Origin: Pempheris klunzingeri
Lineage: Eukaryota; Chordata; Actinopteri; Acropomatiformes; Pempheridae
Length of the DNA stretch: 64,000 bases
Assembly (NCBI RefSeq): GCF_042242105.1
Contig: NC_092013.1
Location: 3,157,987-3,221,986, forward strand
Reading direction: 5' to 3'
The position numbers were made by a program, and so were the translations under genes. Below the pieces are notes generated by a model, which was given only the letters and a program-made list of their open reading frames with translations, was not told where the DNA came from and did not search any database. Positions 22,991 to 35,839 of this stretch are shown one piece after another (position 1 is the stretch's first letter; the number at the start of each line of letters is the position of its first letter).

Positions 22991-23294
22991 ATATTATTAT
23001 ACAGCTGTTAATCCCTCTGCTTCAGTTACTGCTCAATCTTCATTTTGGTGATTTTTTTTTTTTTATTTTTTTTTTTTTTTAGCTTTGCTCAAATTATATT
23101 TTGTGTTCATGCTTCCTTAAAATAGAAAACATGCTGAAGAGAATCAAGCTAGAAGTGACATTTCTATTATTTTTACCAAGCTGATTCTGCTGGACAGACG
23201 TGTTCCTTATTTGCTTTTCTTTTTAAGATAATATATAATTATGCAAAATTGTTTTTTCATCTACTATGTTTTTTTTTTTCATTTGCTATGGATC

Positions 23295-23300
23295 AATAAA
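23295..23300 (+). terminator. mafb: mafb poly(A) signal
   Basis: AATAAA inside gatcaataaacctattgtga, 606 bases past the stop. The AT-rich 3' UTR (22690 to about 23320) includes an ATT trinucleotide run near 22961-22999 and long T runs. Confidence 0.7.
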
Positions 23301-23319
23301 CCTATTGTGACTTTTTAAA

Positions 23320-26300
23320 ATTGTGTCTCATCTGCTGATGGATTCATTATCCCATAAAAAAATGAGCCAGCTGTCCATAAAGTGAAACATTTACACCACT
23401 GTAATTTGTTTATACGTTTGAGGGCTACTCCAACACTTCTAATAATCATACTCACAATATACAAAAGAAATACCTGAACCCATTAAAGGAGATATATCCA
23501 ACATAACGTGTGTGATAACCAAATAAAACTACTGAACTAGTGAAGTCTTTCATTCTGTATATAGTAAAAAAAAATAAATGTAAAGTGACAAATCTGAGCG
23601 CAGAGTAGCTGCTACGACTTTAACCATGAAAAACATTGTCGTCTCTATAGTTCCCAACTCTAAAACCACTTAAAACCTCATAAAAATTCAGAATATCCGT
23701 AAATTCCCAGTGTGAGTTTTGAGAAGTTGTGTTGTTTTACGTCTCAGTCGGCGTCAAAGCGCCGCCGTGTGTGTTTGTTGGTCTGCTGGTGAATGAAAGG
23801 ACGAGTGGCTTTCTCTCCTTCCCTGACCTTTGCCCTTCATGGAGTGCTGCTTCCTGTGGGACCCCGGCATGTGAGAGCACAGGGGGCTGACTGGCAGGGG
23901 CAGATAAAATGTGGAGTGGAAATCAGGCTTCCCCTCCGCTCTCTTCCTCAGACAAACAGATCACCTCTGCATTCATTAACAGAGGAAGTGAGAAACAACA
24001 ACCTCGGCACGCCGCTCCGCGCTCCAGAGGAAATTTTTTTTTCTCTCATGAAACGTTATGTGTGTTGTTTTTTTTTTTTTACATTTTGAGATCCTCAAGC
24101 ACATTTCCTCAACACAGATCGTTCTCAGTTCAGGACTACAATAATATTTGGATGACTAATAGCTCCAAGGCCGCTGCGATAGTGTGAGATAAGTGGTCAC
24201 ATTGTAAATTGAGTTTATAACCTCTGTGTGCTGAAAATCTTTGAGTCCGAAGACTCTGTCCCCCCCTCTTTTTGTGAGAGTTCAGCTGGGCAGGTGGCTC
24301 CGTTAATGGCGCCGGCCTTTAGCCTGGAAACCAGGTTCTCTTTTCATGTGCGACCCCGGGCAGTTTTGACCTCCCCGCTCTCTGAGGGGAAAGCAGCTCT
24401 AAAATCACACCACAGGTGCAGAAGCACTTTCCCTCTGAAAACAGGCCTAATCCCTGAAGGTCGGCCCGCTGCACTGGGAGTACATGACGCAGATGAGTGC
24501 GTTTGTGAACTTCAAGGATGTAGCAGAAAATAAATAACCAGATGGTTGTGGCGATGAATAATGCTCCTCTATATTTTAATGTTATTGGGAAGGGCTCATT
24601 AATCAGAGGCTCTTATACGTGTGGCGAAAGTCTTTGTTTACAGCCGCAGTTTAATTTTAAAATGAGGTTTCTTTGATTTCATAAGTGCTCTCTAAAATAT
24701 GCTCATTAACAGCGAACCTGCTCAGATGAGAGCTGTGCAGAAAGTAAAACTCACCATCAATTATAGTCGAGGAATTTGGTTATTAGATTAGTTTCTTTCT
24801 TCTTTTTTTTATTTTTTATTTAGCTCCAATAGATACAATTTTACATGTTTTCATGTCATTTGCAAGCAACATAATCAGGTGAAGTATTAAATGTTAAGTG
24901 GTTAAAATCTACTAAAATAAATCCACTATAGAAATAACATTTCAGATTGAACAACTGCAGACTGCCTGTGTGCACGCATGTGTAATTTGCTATACATTTT
25001 TACACAGCATGCACTGATGTATTTCGGTGGGTGTGGTTTTTCAAAAGGTGCATTTCTTTGTTCGGTGTCGTATGTTTTTGCGTACTTGCGTACATCACAT
25101 GTGGATTTCTCAGCAACAGCAGAATAATACAGTAGAAGTGTTGGCAAGGAGAGCGGTTTGTGGTACTGTGTGACAGTGTGCAGGGTGCCATTGTAGAAAC
25201 GATTAGCCAGCTCTTTTCCCTCGCATGTGATAGGCTGGTGGGCCTGATGTGGGAGCCTCGCACCCCCCTCCCTACCCTCCACCTCCTCCTCCTCTTCCTC
25301 CTCCTCCTCCTCCTCCTCCTCCCCGCCACCACCACCAACACCCCGAGCCCACAGCGCCTGAGGCTGGCTACTGAGTCAGCAGGAGGGAAAGGTGTCTGCA
25401 CGGCTGTGGCATCAGAACAAGAGAGAAAGCAAAATAGCTGGAGAAGGATGAAGAGCAGTGAAAACGGCTCAGAATAGACATGCTTGCATTTTTTTTTTTT
25501 TTTTTAAATAAACAGATGGAGAGAAAGAACGATTGCACAGCGGAGAAAAAAAGTCAGAACGAGATGATGAAGCAGCTTAAAGAGGAAGCATCATCATCTC
25601 CGAAGTTATTTCAAAATGTCTTCTTCTATTTATTACAAATTGACTAACATTACTAAAATGCTCGCTCTGGTTGTATCTATGACGCGGTGAACTAACGCCG
25701 TTAGATGGTCGGTGTTGGGTGAAAACGCTCAGTCGTGTCCATCAGAGTCAGTTAATCGTGATGCCAACCTCTTGGCTGAGCGCTGGGGTTTGCCAAGGCC
25801 TGGCTGCGTCTCAGACAGCGGACACAGACAGAGGAATGCTGCAGATACTCACCATTGTGTGGGGAGAATCAGAGGAATGCAGGCTGCCAGGCTACGAACA
25901 CTGTCACCAATGAACACAGCCAGAGGCCCCGAGCCATGAGGGAAGGCCGGAGCCAACAGACCCCTCAGTGAAACACCACTCACCACTTCCATCTGTGATA
26001 TCATACCCGTCTTCTCTGGACAGTGTTGGTTTTGGTCTAGCGTGACTGTCTAAACACTGAGTATCTTGTTGAAGAGCTCCTGACTGACTGTCACACAAAA
26101 AACTGCCAGATTAGACACAAAACGGGCCGTCAGATAAGAATTAGTTGATCATTTGAGCAAACCCTGTTTATCAACCAGTGAATTCTGCGTTCACAGTAAT
26201 GATTCTCACTAATCTTCTGAGGCTAAATGTCAACTGGACCAGACATTTGACCCCCCCCCCCGAATAACAAGTCATTTCCAGCCTCAGCCAGTTCTCTCTG

Positions 26301-28850
26301 TGCTGTTTTGCAACAGTAAACGCTCACACTGGCGAGCGCCTATAAGAGCGGCTTCACGTGAAGCGCGCAGCAGAGATTGGGATGGAGGACAGGATGGACG
26401 AGGGGCTTCCTCTTTCACTTCCTATATGCGGGTCCAGTCAAGTGACTCTTTGTGAGAGTGGTAGGTTGAATGTCGCAGGAAAACGCAGCTTCAACGGCTG
26501 TGGTTTCCGGTCAGGATGTCCAGTCGTTTCTGCGCACGGTTGTGACACAGTGAATCATGCACTGATCACACACGCACACAGACCGTCTCCATGGACGTGG
26601 ACATGCGTATGCAAATACAGACTTTCATGTGTGTGTGCACTTTCTCGCACTCAGGCGGACATTTCGAATAAAATCATGTGATTGTGAGACCGTTCACGAT
26701 CAGCAATCTCTTTTGAGTGTCTGACCTCCTGTGTGGATTATGAAGCCACTTTTTTTTTTTTTTTCTGTTGCCACATCCCGAAAGACAGCAATTATGATTG
26801 TACTACTGGTAATGACTAAAGTTATCACATGATGGGCTCTGCAGGCTCCAACAGAGTGGATTAATGTGTAGCCTCACAGCTACCATAAAGTTTGACTTGC
26901 TATCTTATTGGCTGTAATAAGGAATCCGGCTTCCTGGGGACGTTGTGTTCAGCATGTTTGTGCATGAACTCCTGGGGATCTGATAGGAAGGCACTCTGAT
27001 AAAGTGCTTGTCACGTTTAAGTGGACACCACTGACAGAAGTGTGACAAAGTCCTGTCATATTACAGACCCTGGACTTTGCCTACGGGGCAAAAGGTAAAC
27101 TACTGTATGTAATGATTATACAGGTTCTTCCCAGCGTGACAGAACCTTTATAAAAACAGCCTGAGCCTGTTAAACAGAGGTGAAAAACAAAGAGGTTGTG
27201 CTCACAACAGGGGTAAACGTATGTGAAAGTGACTTATCATTTTATATATATATTCCAGTAACGGCAACCTCAACACCTCGACTGTTTTTTTCCTACGATG
27301 GATGCACAGTATGTTCTCCCGTTTCATGCGTGACAATGCAGTTTAGGAGCATAAATAAGAGGCCAGAGAGTGCAGGAGGGATCACTAAAGAGGAGAAAAA
27401 AAGAGGAGAAGAGATCTCTTTCCCTTTCATTCCCTGCTAGGATTTCCTGCTCTGTTTTATGGGGGTCATGCAGCTGGCAGGCGCCCTCCTGTTTCTGTCC
27501 ATAATGATGACAGGCGTCCATTAGTGCACAGTAGAAACACGAGCCAAAGAGGTTAACTCAGGCCCCCCACTCCCACCATGACAGCCTCTTCCCTTTCCCC
27601 AGCCCCTGGCCCCCCAGCACACAACCTACCTATCTATAGGGCAGATAATTGCGGCTCTCAGTTGCTGTTGGCAGAGCTTTCCTGATGAAGGGTCAGCTCC
27701 TGCTCAGACACCAGCATGTGCACCCTGGCGAGTTTAACACAACCTGGAAAGAACAGGTCCGGCCCTCTGGGACCATATTATGTCTCTGGTATATAACAAA
27801 CTCACATCCAGGAAGAGTAATGGTGAGACTGGTGGCGCTGCAGATGAGAAAATAAACAGCTCTAGCTTGCAGATAGGAAGAGAAAGAGGAAGAGAGCATG
27901 TCCTCTGAGTAGATAATTATTAAAAATTACATGCAGTTTTTGAGTACATTTTCTTAAATGGTTAAATGCAGATACACAAAACCCTCTAGCTTTGAAATTG
28001 AAATTACAGTTGTCACAGCATGTGTAGCATTTAACACCCCTCTTCAAAAAGTGTCTGTGGGTGTCGCTGACATGAGAATATGGCGGCGGTGTCGTACATT
28101 CTGGTCAAGTCTAACAGGCTTCCTTGGAACTGGGTGTGTCCCTCTCCCACCAATGTGTCATGCTAACATCTCCCTTGTGTCATAACTCTTCTGTCATGTT
28201 CCTCAGAAGTCCTGTGCTGAACTTAAAGCTGTATTATTTTGACGTTCAGCCGAGTTTAGCGCCGCTGTATCCGTCTACGCTGCTGGAGGACTTGGCAGAA
28301 CAGTGTTCGTTCACACGCCCCCCCCCTTTGATTCTTTGGCCATCTTTGTCATCATACTTGATGTTAAGCCTCCGCACGAACAACTGAGGAAGAGCTAACT
28401 GTGAGCTGTGGTTGGGCTGCCAGGGAGAGATGCCTGTGATTGGACAACGCCGATCTTATAAGGGATCTATTTCAGGGGTTGCAGGCCTTTATACTACAGT
28501 GAACCCATGTACTTGTTTGCTCCTTTTGTGGTCAAGATACAGGAAGTGCTTTGTTCTGGGATTTAACGGCAGAAAAAAAGGAAACCATAACTTCTCAAAA
28601 AAAATCAAATGAAAGGTTACAAGTAAACAACAAGGTTTATGGAGGGTGTGATAAGATTTCCCACTGAAATGAAGACAGACTTGTTAGACACTATTGAAGC
28701 TACGTTTTGAACGCTGCAAACAGAAATAAAATTCACATGGTTACTTGCATGATTTATTATTATATTATTTATTCAATAAAACCTGCATTGCCAATTTTTT
28801 GGACACTTATGGGTAGAAGAGGCAGACGTTTTATGATGTTTTATCCCCTT
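23320..28850. other. Gene-free region downstream of mafb, part 1
   Basis: No exon is supported on either strand. The stretch 24540-24740 is non-repetitive and rich in TAAT/ATTA cores, and 26790-27180 and 27420-27660 have similar complex, non-repeat composition. These resemble the conserved non-coding elements usual around mafb, but conservation cannot be tested here. A CTC-rich tract lies at 25275-25322, and a MAF-type site at 25369-25381 is listed separately. Confidence 0.4.
25369..25381 (+). promoter_or_regulatory. Candidate MAF recognition element
   Basis: The site reads tactgagtcagca. It contains the full TGAGTCAGCA arm of a TPA-type MARE (consensus TGCTGAGTCAGCA) with a diverged left flank (TAC for TGC). 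It is about 2.1 kb beyond the mafb poly(A) signal, so autoregulation is conceivable. One short motif in 64 kb is weak evidence. Confidence 0.3.
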
Positions 28851-29000
28851 TTAAAGGACTAGTTTGATGTTTTAGGAGGCTATAGCAGCCAGTTAGCATT
28901 AGCCTATCTTAGCATAACGATTTGAGACAAAGGACACAGCTAGCCTCAGTTTCTTATACACATTCATCATTTCATCTACTGTTAATATAACAAACTAGCA
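28850..29000 (+). repeat. Dispersed fish repeat fragment (agttagcattagc type)
   Basis: The order aaaggactagtttgatgttt, then cagccagttagcattagcct, then cttagcataacgatttgaga, then cacagctagcctcagtttct follows a very common repeat of spiny-rayed fish genomes (ggaatagtttgacattttgg ... ttagcttagcataaagactg). Another copy in the opposite arrangement lies at 35480-35835. Non-coding; the superfamily is not known to me. Confidence 0.5.
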
Positions 29001-29177
29001 GCATTTTCACACCGTCTCGGCCGCCTGCCTGAAAGCAAAGTCTTTAATACTGGCACTGCTGCTACGATCTAAGCTGCGATTACATCATAGCGTTGGTAAA
29101 ACCCTCTCTCTCTTGGTTTAAATGGCGAGTTGCAGACAACTTGAAGATGTATACTGACGCCTACTGTCATTTCAACC

Positions 29178-29483
29178 TTATGTTGGTACACCCAGATCAA
29201 AAACCACCCATTTTTCATAGTAGTAGCTGTGCAAGCTAGCCGTAGCTAGCTCTTTATAACTAGCTAGTGCCGTGTTGTACAGCGTTGGGTATTGGGACAC
29301 CAGCATTATCAGCTCCTCCGTCGCTATCTTTGACCCGCGATGTTCGCCTCCTTCGTTTTGAACAGCCAAAGCCAGGCGGTTACAAACTGCCAGCAAAATC
29401 TGTGCACGTTCACGTGGGCAGCAACCGTTGGTTTGTGGACCGCTGTTTTGAAGCCTTGAGTTTGGCTCTATGGAGGTCGCCAT
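29178..29483 (-). pseudogene. MADF-domain fragment of a PIF/Harbinger-like transposon
   Basis: A 101-codon minus-strand reading contains ATEELIMLVSQYPTLYNTAL followed by ASYKELA. This matches the first helix and core of MADF domains (LI..V..YP.LYn....Yk) found in the accessory DNA-binding protein of PIF/Harbinger DNA transposons. The expected second half of the domain is not readable after ASLHSY. No nuclease gene lies nearby, and the flank overlaps another dispersed repeat. I read it as a transposon remnant, not a host gene; exaptation is not excluded. Confidence 0.5.
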
Positions 29484-29740
29484 CTTGGTTTTTTGGAGCC
29501 AGAAGTGATTGGTTGGTCACAACGTAGTCCCGCCCTACAGCCTCCCCTCTTCCTGGTCTATTTTCCTCTAACTGGGACCAAAGTTTACTAAATGAACTGA
29601 AGAAGACTGTAAACTAGCGACTGAGACCATAAACTCATTAGAAAAATGTTTATTGAGTCAGATCATTTTCTCATAGACTTCCATCCAATCGGACTTCATA
29701 CCCCCACTACTGTGATCGAAACCGCTCTGAAAACGTCAGA
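29445..29740 (+). repeat. Dispersed fish repeat (gccatcttggttttttggag type)
   Basis: Pieces in order are ctctatggaggtcgccatct, tttggagccagaagtgattg, gggaccaaagtttactaaat, gactgagaccataaactcat and tctcatagacttccatccaa. The same order recurs in a familiar, highly repeated teleost sequence. It is non-coding and overlaps the 5' side of the MADF fragment, so the two may belong to one composite element. Confidence 0.55.
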
Positions 29741-29998
29741 AGATCACCGACGTTATTACAGTTCATCCTGAGGGGATCATGAATGTGAATGAAAGTCGAT
29801 TCATCCACTGAGGAACATGAATATCTGTGCAAATTTCTTTCCACCTAAAACATTGTTGAAATATTTAACCAAAGCGGCAGACTTAGCCGTCCCTTTGAAA
29901 ATATTGATTACAGAGGAAGTGTATTGTCTCATATTATTTTTCATGAGATGCATTTGATTGTTAACTGACTGTCCAAATCTTTATACGCTTCCAAAAAT

Positions 29999-30354
29999 GA
30001 ACCAGAGTTATAATACATTTGAGTTTTATATTGTATTTTGTTTGTTTTTGTCTTTACTTTCCACAGCGGCTTTGCTCCTTTCAGTTTAGTTTTAGCTCGA
30101 AACTGTTTGGTTTTAGTTCAGTTCTTACTAGTTTCAATTGAAGGGAAGTTGACTTTCAACAAACATACTCCTCTTGCTGACTGTGGTGAGAAAAAAACTG
30201 AGAAAAAAACTAAAACTACAGACATAATCTGTATATTTTTGTTATTTTAGCCATCATTTCAGTTTTTTACTAAGTCTAGTTTTTGTTTTCAGTTGACTAA
30301 AATGTTTTTTCACACCTAATTCTAGTTTTAATGAACTGTGATAATCCCTGGTTT
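29999..30354. mobile_element. T-rich non-autonomous repeat with inverted ends
   Basis: The left end is aaccagagttataatacatt. The right end, reverse-complemented, is aaccagggattatcacagtt. The body has repeated TTAGTTTT words and a cacacctaattctagtttta block also seen, inverted, at 6320-6345. It is the best-preserved copy of the family at 1725-2036. No coding capacity. Confidence 0.55.
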
Positions 30355-30359
30355 GAACA

Positions 30360-31908
30360 CACTGATGTTAAACTGTAAAGTATCTAAAAGCAGCAGCAGT
30401 CCACTGTCAAAGAGGAGAAAGTGAAGTGTGTAAAGGAGCACAACGCCCACACGTGGCTGAGCAGCGGCCTGCAGCACTAACATGTCCGAACTGTACAACA
30501 ACACTTGTGGGTGGCCTCTGAGTCGCAGCCCAACAGACTGTGACCCAAAGGCTGCTCGTCAGGTGTTGAGAAACCTCCAACTGTCCAATCGTTGTGGGAA
30601 CCCCTCATCTGCCGGCCTCCCGTACGTTTGCACCGTTCCTCTGCAGCACAGATGAAAACCTCCGACAAATGAGTAGAAAAACAATACCCATCAGGCTGAT
30701 AACACCCAGAAAAACATCTTAGAAAATGTGTCTCTGCCTCTGTTTGTCCACGCTGCTGGAAAACATTTGGAGTGAGAGTGTCAGCTTCGAGTCTCTTTTG
30801 CACAGGCGAGGTCAAAGGGTCACTATAAGTCTGTGAGTGACAGCGGTAATGGCGAGTGGGGCTATATTTAAATCCCGAGGAGAGGAACAGCCTTGACTCA
30901 TGTGTGGACCCATCCTCTTTTTTTCAAAAGGGAAAAAAAACTGAAACTGCTTTTCTCGTTAAGCTGCCCTAAATAAATCTGTCAGCATCGATATGACTTA
31001 AAGGCTGTAGCTATTTTAAGACACTGATGTGTAATCAATGGCAGAATTAGGAAATAAAGGCAAACGGCAACCTGTGAAATAAAGGGCAGCTCTAAGATAT
31101 ATGGAGATTTTAAAAAGAAATATGGATTTTGGACAGTGTTGTCATGATAAGTTCAAAAGTAGGTTACATATTATTGGAAGGAGTAACGTGGGACTGCCTG
31201 GTCACAATAGATTTATTGATCCCGGTGATAAAGTGAACCCTTTCTTTAAAGATTTTCTCCCAATGTCCTGCAGAGGAGTTCCGGGATGCTTTGTTGTCTG
31301 GATAGATCTGGAGCCTAGCTGTGTTGACTCGTCGGTGTCAGTCGCGGTTGATTTGGTGGAAAGAGTGGAAAACAGGAGCGCCGGGCTTTCCCACAGAACT
31401 AGACGTGAAGACTTTGAAATAGGAGCAGCTCCTCTGCAGCTTTATCAAGCCCTGATCGCCTGATAAATCTGTCAGAAGCTGCGGTCCCTCCATTGGAACC
31501 TGTTATTCATAGTATGTGTTAGTAAAACAGATCTTTGAAGGACTAATCCTTTAATCCTGATGCACTGTTTCATCAGCAGAAGAAACACTCGTGTTTGCTG
31601 CAAGGACTTAAACTTGTTATCTCGAGCACTGTTTTCCAAATCCGTTGAAAGTGTCGCATAAATGTTTGAGATTAATGAGCAAAGTGCGGCAGATGGGTCG
31701 TGCGTTGTCCCTTCAGCCTTTGTGTTTTCAGACCTGCACACCCCCGGGGGCTGCTTTGACGCTCGCGTGCATACCTATCTGTGCCGCTATCTCTTTACAG
31801 TATATCTGTGTCAGCAGCAGGCTGAGGCAGGAGCATGAGAAATGGAGGCGAGCTCGGTCCTCAGTCCCACAGATAGGGGCTGTGCAGTCAGCTGTAAACG
31901 GTTTCTGT

Positions 31909-31947
<39 letters not shown>

Positions 31948-34107
31948 GTGAGTTTTTTTATTTCCATCTGTTTTCATCACCTCTGGAAAGGTGGCATGAC
32001 GAGTCTTCCCACAGGAGTGGCGAGAGAGCGTCACCGTCCCACACCTTCCTCCTCTCCTCACCTTACCCGACGACACGGGCCTTATCGCTGCATCTGCAGG
32101 GCCACTTAGCCCGCCCCCTTTGTTTGAGGATTAGAGGATGCTGCTGCACCCATTGTGCGCCACGGAAACACTAAATTGAGGAGGAAGAGGAGTCTGTGAA
32201 GAGTCTGTATTTAGAGTGAAGCGATTATTTCAGATCATCTTAAGCATAATTGAATCATCTCTGGAGGGGGGGGGGGCGATAGACTGACTGCTAAATATGC
32301 AAATATCCTCCTTTAGTCCACACTGCATTAAATCATCACTCTGTTTGGCCTCCAGCTGTGGGGGCTTGTTTAGATCCACAAGTCAGAAAGCGGTGGAGCA
32401 GTCTAACTTCACTCCTGTGAGATAATAAACTAAAATAAGAGTCCTCCATAATAATCAACGCCACCGTAATTCAGTTTCACTTTTAAGGAGGAGTCGGAAA
32501 TGTTTCACAAAAGTACTTACAGCATCAAAGAGGTGACGCCTTCACTCCACAGTGAGCCACCATTACAAAGAGAGGTTGACCTTGCCTTTGGCCTCTTGGC
32601 TGTCTGACAAAGCAATCCCCATGCTCTAGTGCGGTACGGCTGTCCTCTAAATGAAAGTAGCTGAGAGGCGAAGGGCAAAGAGGCCCATGGAATATCAATG
32701 TGCGATGCTCTCAATTAAGATTAAAGCATAGAAAGGAATCCTATGGAGCTGCTTCCCTAAGAAATGCTTGACATTTTACCCTTGCTGACTCTGGAGAAAA
32801 AAAAAGAAGTCCTACCCCACCAGTACCACCACCACCACCACCACCACAGCCGCTAACTAGCTGCCCCTCCTCGGCCAACCCTCCATTCACTGAATTCATT
32901 CTTTAGATACTGACTTAGGCTACAGTCACACTTCTAAGAAATAAGTGAAATGGATCATCTTACTGCCAGTGGTTGATAAGAATACTGAAATATGAAAAAA
33001 CGTCGGGATCAGCAAAATGACAAACTAGGGGAGGAAGGGAGGGTATGAGGCAGTCATGATAAACCCTTAGAGACAAATTCCCTACAGCTAGACGGAGAAA
33101 TGAGGAGAGGAAATAGACGGGAGGGAGGTAAAGGTGAGCAGAAAATATACATCTGCGTTATTTTAAATGTATGTTTTAAGAGAGAGATATTAATTTACAA
33201 TAGGTGTTTCCTCTGGAGGCCTGAAAACACGGACAGACTGCATGTCAGATGGCTTTTAAACACATTAAACACCACCCACTGGGATTTTTAGAAAATAAAT
33301 CAGTCAATCTCATCTGATCCGAAACAGATTTATTATATAAAAACATCAGCCAGTTAAAGAATTTACTCTCTGTATTGTATTTCCAGTGTGATAAATACAT
33401 CAGCACTCATTCATAAGAAGCAGCACATGACACAGCTACGACTCTTGTGCTTTATTCCCCGTGATTAATGCAATGTTTGAGCTCTATTCAGCAGTTTGTT
33501 CGGATTCAGCAGATGCCGTTTCTGGGCCGACTGGCTTCAGTTTGGATATAAAACATGAGTCGGTATTTAGTCGGAATATGCGGCACGTCTTCTCGGTGAT
33601 TTACAGAACAGCATGTCAGCTGTTTACATCTGATCTCGTAGATTAATGCAGATTATGACGATCTTTTACTGTGCGTATCTGCCAGTATCGTCGCCTCCGA
33701 GCTAAGCGAGCGTTCCCAGTTATGTTTTTTCGGGGTGCAGGAGACACTGGGGGGGGGGAATACATTATGTGGCCATTTAAATCAGGGACGTTAAATCAGT
33801 TAGAAAGTACCTGCTCATTTTTACTGAGCGTGCGAGACTCCCGGTGGGGCTGAGCCACGTGTGTGAACGTGATCTTATGTCTCATTGCTGAAAATAAGGG
33901 AGCAAGGGGCTGATTATGAATGCGATGTGGAAAATAAGATCAAGATGGAGCCGATCGTGTAAACTCCACCCTTGATAAACAGAATTCCACATCACGCTCC
34001 AACTCTGCAGTTAACTGAATCAATGCAATTCCACTTGTGCTGATCTTGCAGACTGAGGCCCTTCCCCCATCCTCCCTCGCCCTCCCTCTTTCTCTCTCTC
34101 TCTCCCC

Positions 34108-34154
<47 letters not shown>

Positions 34155-34476
34155 ATCTCCCTCCCCGTGCAGGTCTACCCATCGTAACACATTAGCAGTA
34201 GAAGCCATCACACAATCAAGACAAGGCAGTGTATGAGACGTCAGGCCAATTTGTTTCCTTCTTGGAGCTACATCACATTAGCAGGGTGGCTATACCCTTG
34301 AGCTAAATCCAAGTTCACACAGAGGGAGCGGGCTGCCGGACAGGAGGGCAGCAATGTCAGCACTTTTCAGACGGCTGCTGACATGTATCCAGCAGACTGA
34401 CAAGTATGAAAAAAAAAAAAAAAGCTTGAGAGTTTGAAATATGGTCCTTTTGGATGTATCATCTCTTTTTTTTTAA

Positions 34477-34512
<36 letters not shown>

Positions 34513-35475
34513 TTATAATGGTGTTTCTCGAGGCCTGGGAGAGAAGGAGGGTGTAAATTAAACCAAAAAGTTGTTCAGTCGGAGGTTTAGGACATCAAAT
34601 GAGTCGAGTCGAGCGAATGAAAGGGGCTGGATTTTATTTCCACTCTCGTCAGGATCCAAACAAACGCGATATGACTTCAGCTGTGCCCTCCATGAATCAG
34701 GAGACAAGTGTGACAGGGAGAGGCCAGTCAATAGTTCAATTATCTGATGTCTGTCTTGCTTAATTAAACATATAATTGACTATCCGAGGACTAATGATAG
34801 CCATCCCGTTACCCATGAATCCATTGGATTTGGCATAACCACCACTTGACCCCGCTGTGGATTGACTGGCCTTAGGTACAGGGTCAGAGTGTATCCACCG
34901 TTCACCGCCGTGACAGTCCTCCTCGAGACCGCCGCATTCCCCCGTCGCATGTCTCAGGATGAGGCTCTCAGCTCTGCCAAAAACAGTCGGAGGGAAAAAT
35001 GCAATTACTGCAAGATTATCATACTGCTTCCGTTTGAGTTTTCTGACTGAATTCATGAATATATATGAATCCATCTTGCATCTCAATCTGGAAACCCCCA
35101 CATCTATGTTTGGCTGGTGGCATTTTCTTTGTTTCCTCAGAGTCTGTTCTTACGGGAAGATTAAGGCGTTAACCGCTGGAAGAACTAACTCTGTAATTCA
35201 AAAAAAAAAAAAAGTACGAAACATCAAAAATCTCTGCATATTTTTACTCTAATAATACCAGTAAAATAAATTTCAAGAGCGTTGGGGGAGAGTGCCGTGT
35301 GAAAGGTGTGTTTTTCCCTAAATATCGCTGTTGTCAGGTGAAAATCTCCAAAATGTCAACTTTTCAGGAACTGAGAAGCACAACCTGTGTTTTTTTTATC
35401 TTGATGACGAAGCAGTTTTAAGTTTATACAGTTGAATACGCAGAGCTTTTCATGCTGTCGAGTTTAAACAATTAA
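30360..35475. other. Gene-free region between mafb and fam83d, part 2
   Basis: No exon is supported. The 120-codon frame at 31101-31463 has no recognised domain and no flanking splice logic. The region holds a TG microsatellite (31911-31943), a compound TC/AC tract (34087-34152), a TA tract (34482-34510) and a CCA tract (32820-32847). Non-repetitive AT-rich blocks near 32270-32340 (with tatgcaaat, an octamer-like word) and 34200-34420 could be regulatory, but this is unproven. Confidence 0.4.
34087..34152. repeat. Compound (TC)n(AC)n microsatellite
   Basis: A CT-rich run passes directly into an AC run of about 15 units. It sits in gene-free DNA and produces the short VCVCV readings on the minus strand. 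Confidence 0.9.
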
Positions 35476-35479
35476 ACTG

Positions 35480-35835
35480 AACGAAGAGTCAGACATTTTG
35501 GAAAATGCGCTTACTCGCTTTACTGGCGAGAGTTAGATGAGAAAGCCTCATATTTGTTTATTTATTACGAAGCTAGAGACCGTTAGCTTAGCTCCTAGCT
35601 AAGTCACCGCAGCAGGTTTTAGCATGTCGCTCCCTCTAAAACTTCAAATTGTTTTCATATTTAAGTTTGTGTATGAATAAAACAGACAAGATATAAGTTA
35701 TTTGGTGAGCTTTTGAGGTGCTAGTAGGTGTATTTTTGGGCTTCAAACATCACCAGGCTAACTGTTTCCCTCTGTGTCCCTTTGTCTTAATGCTAAGCTA
35801 AGCTAGGCTAGGCTAGGCTAACATCCTAACTGAGC
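35480..35835 (-). repeat. Dispersed fish repeat copy with GCTAG tail
   Basis: The order is cagacattttggaaaatgcg, cgagagttagatgagaaagc, gaccgttagcttagctccta, gagcttttgaggtgctagta, caccaggctaactgtttccc, cttaatgctaagctaagcta, then repeated ggcta units (35800-35820). This matches parts of the repeat family at 28850-29000, here apparently rearranged. Non-coding. Confidence 0.5.
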
Positions 35836-35839
35836 AGTT

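Noticed and set aside
31101-31463. 120-codon plus-strand frame as a gene
   Set aside because: No recognised domain, no matching splice sites, no neighbouring exon; likely chance.
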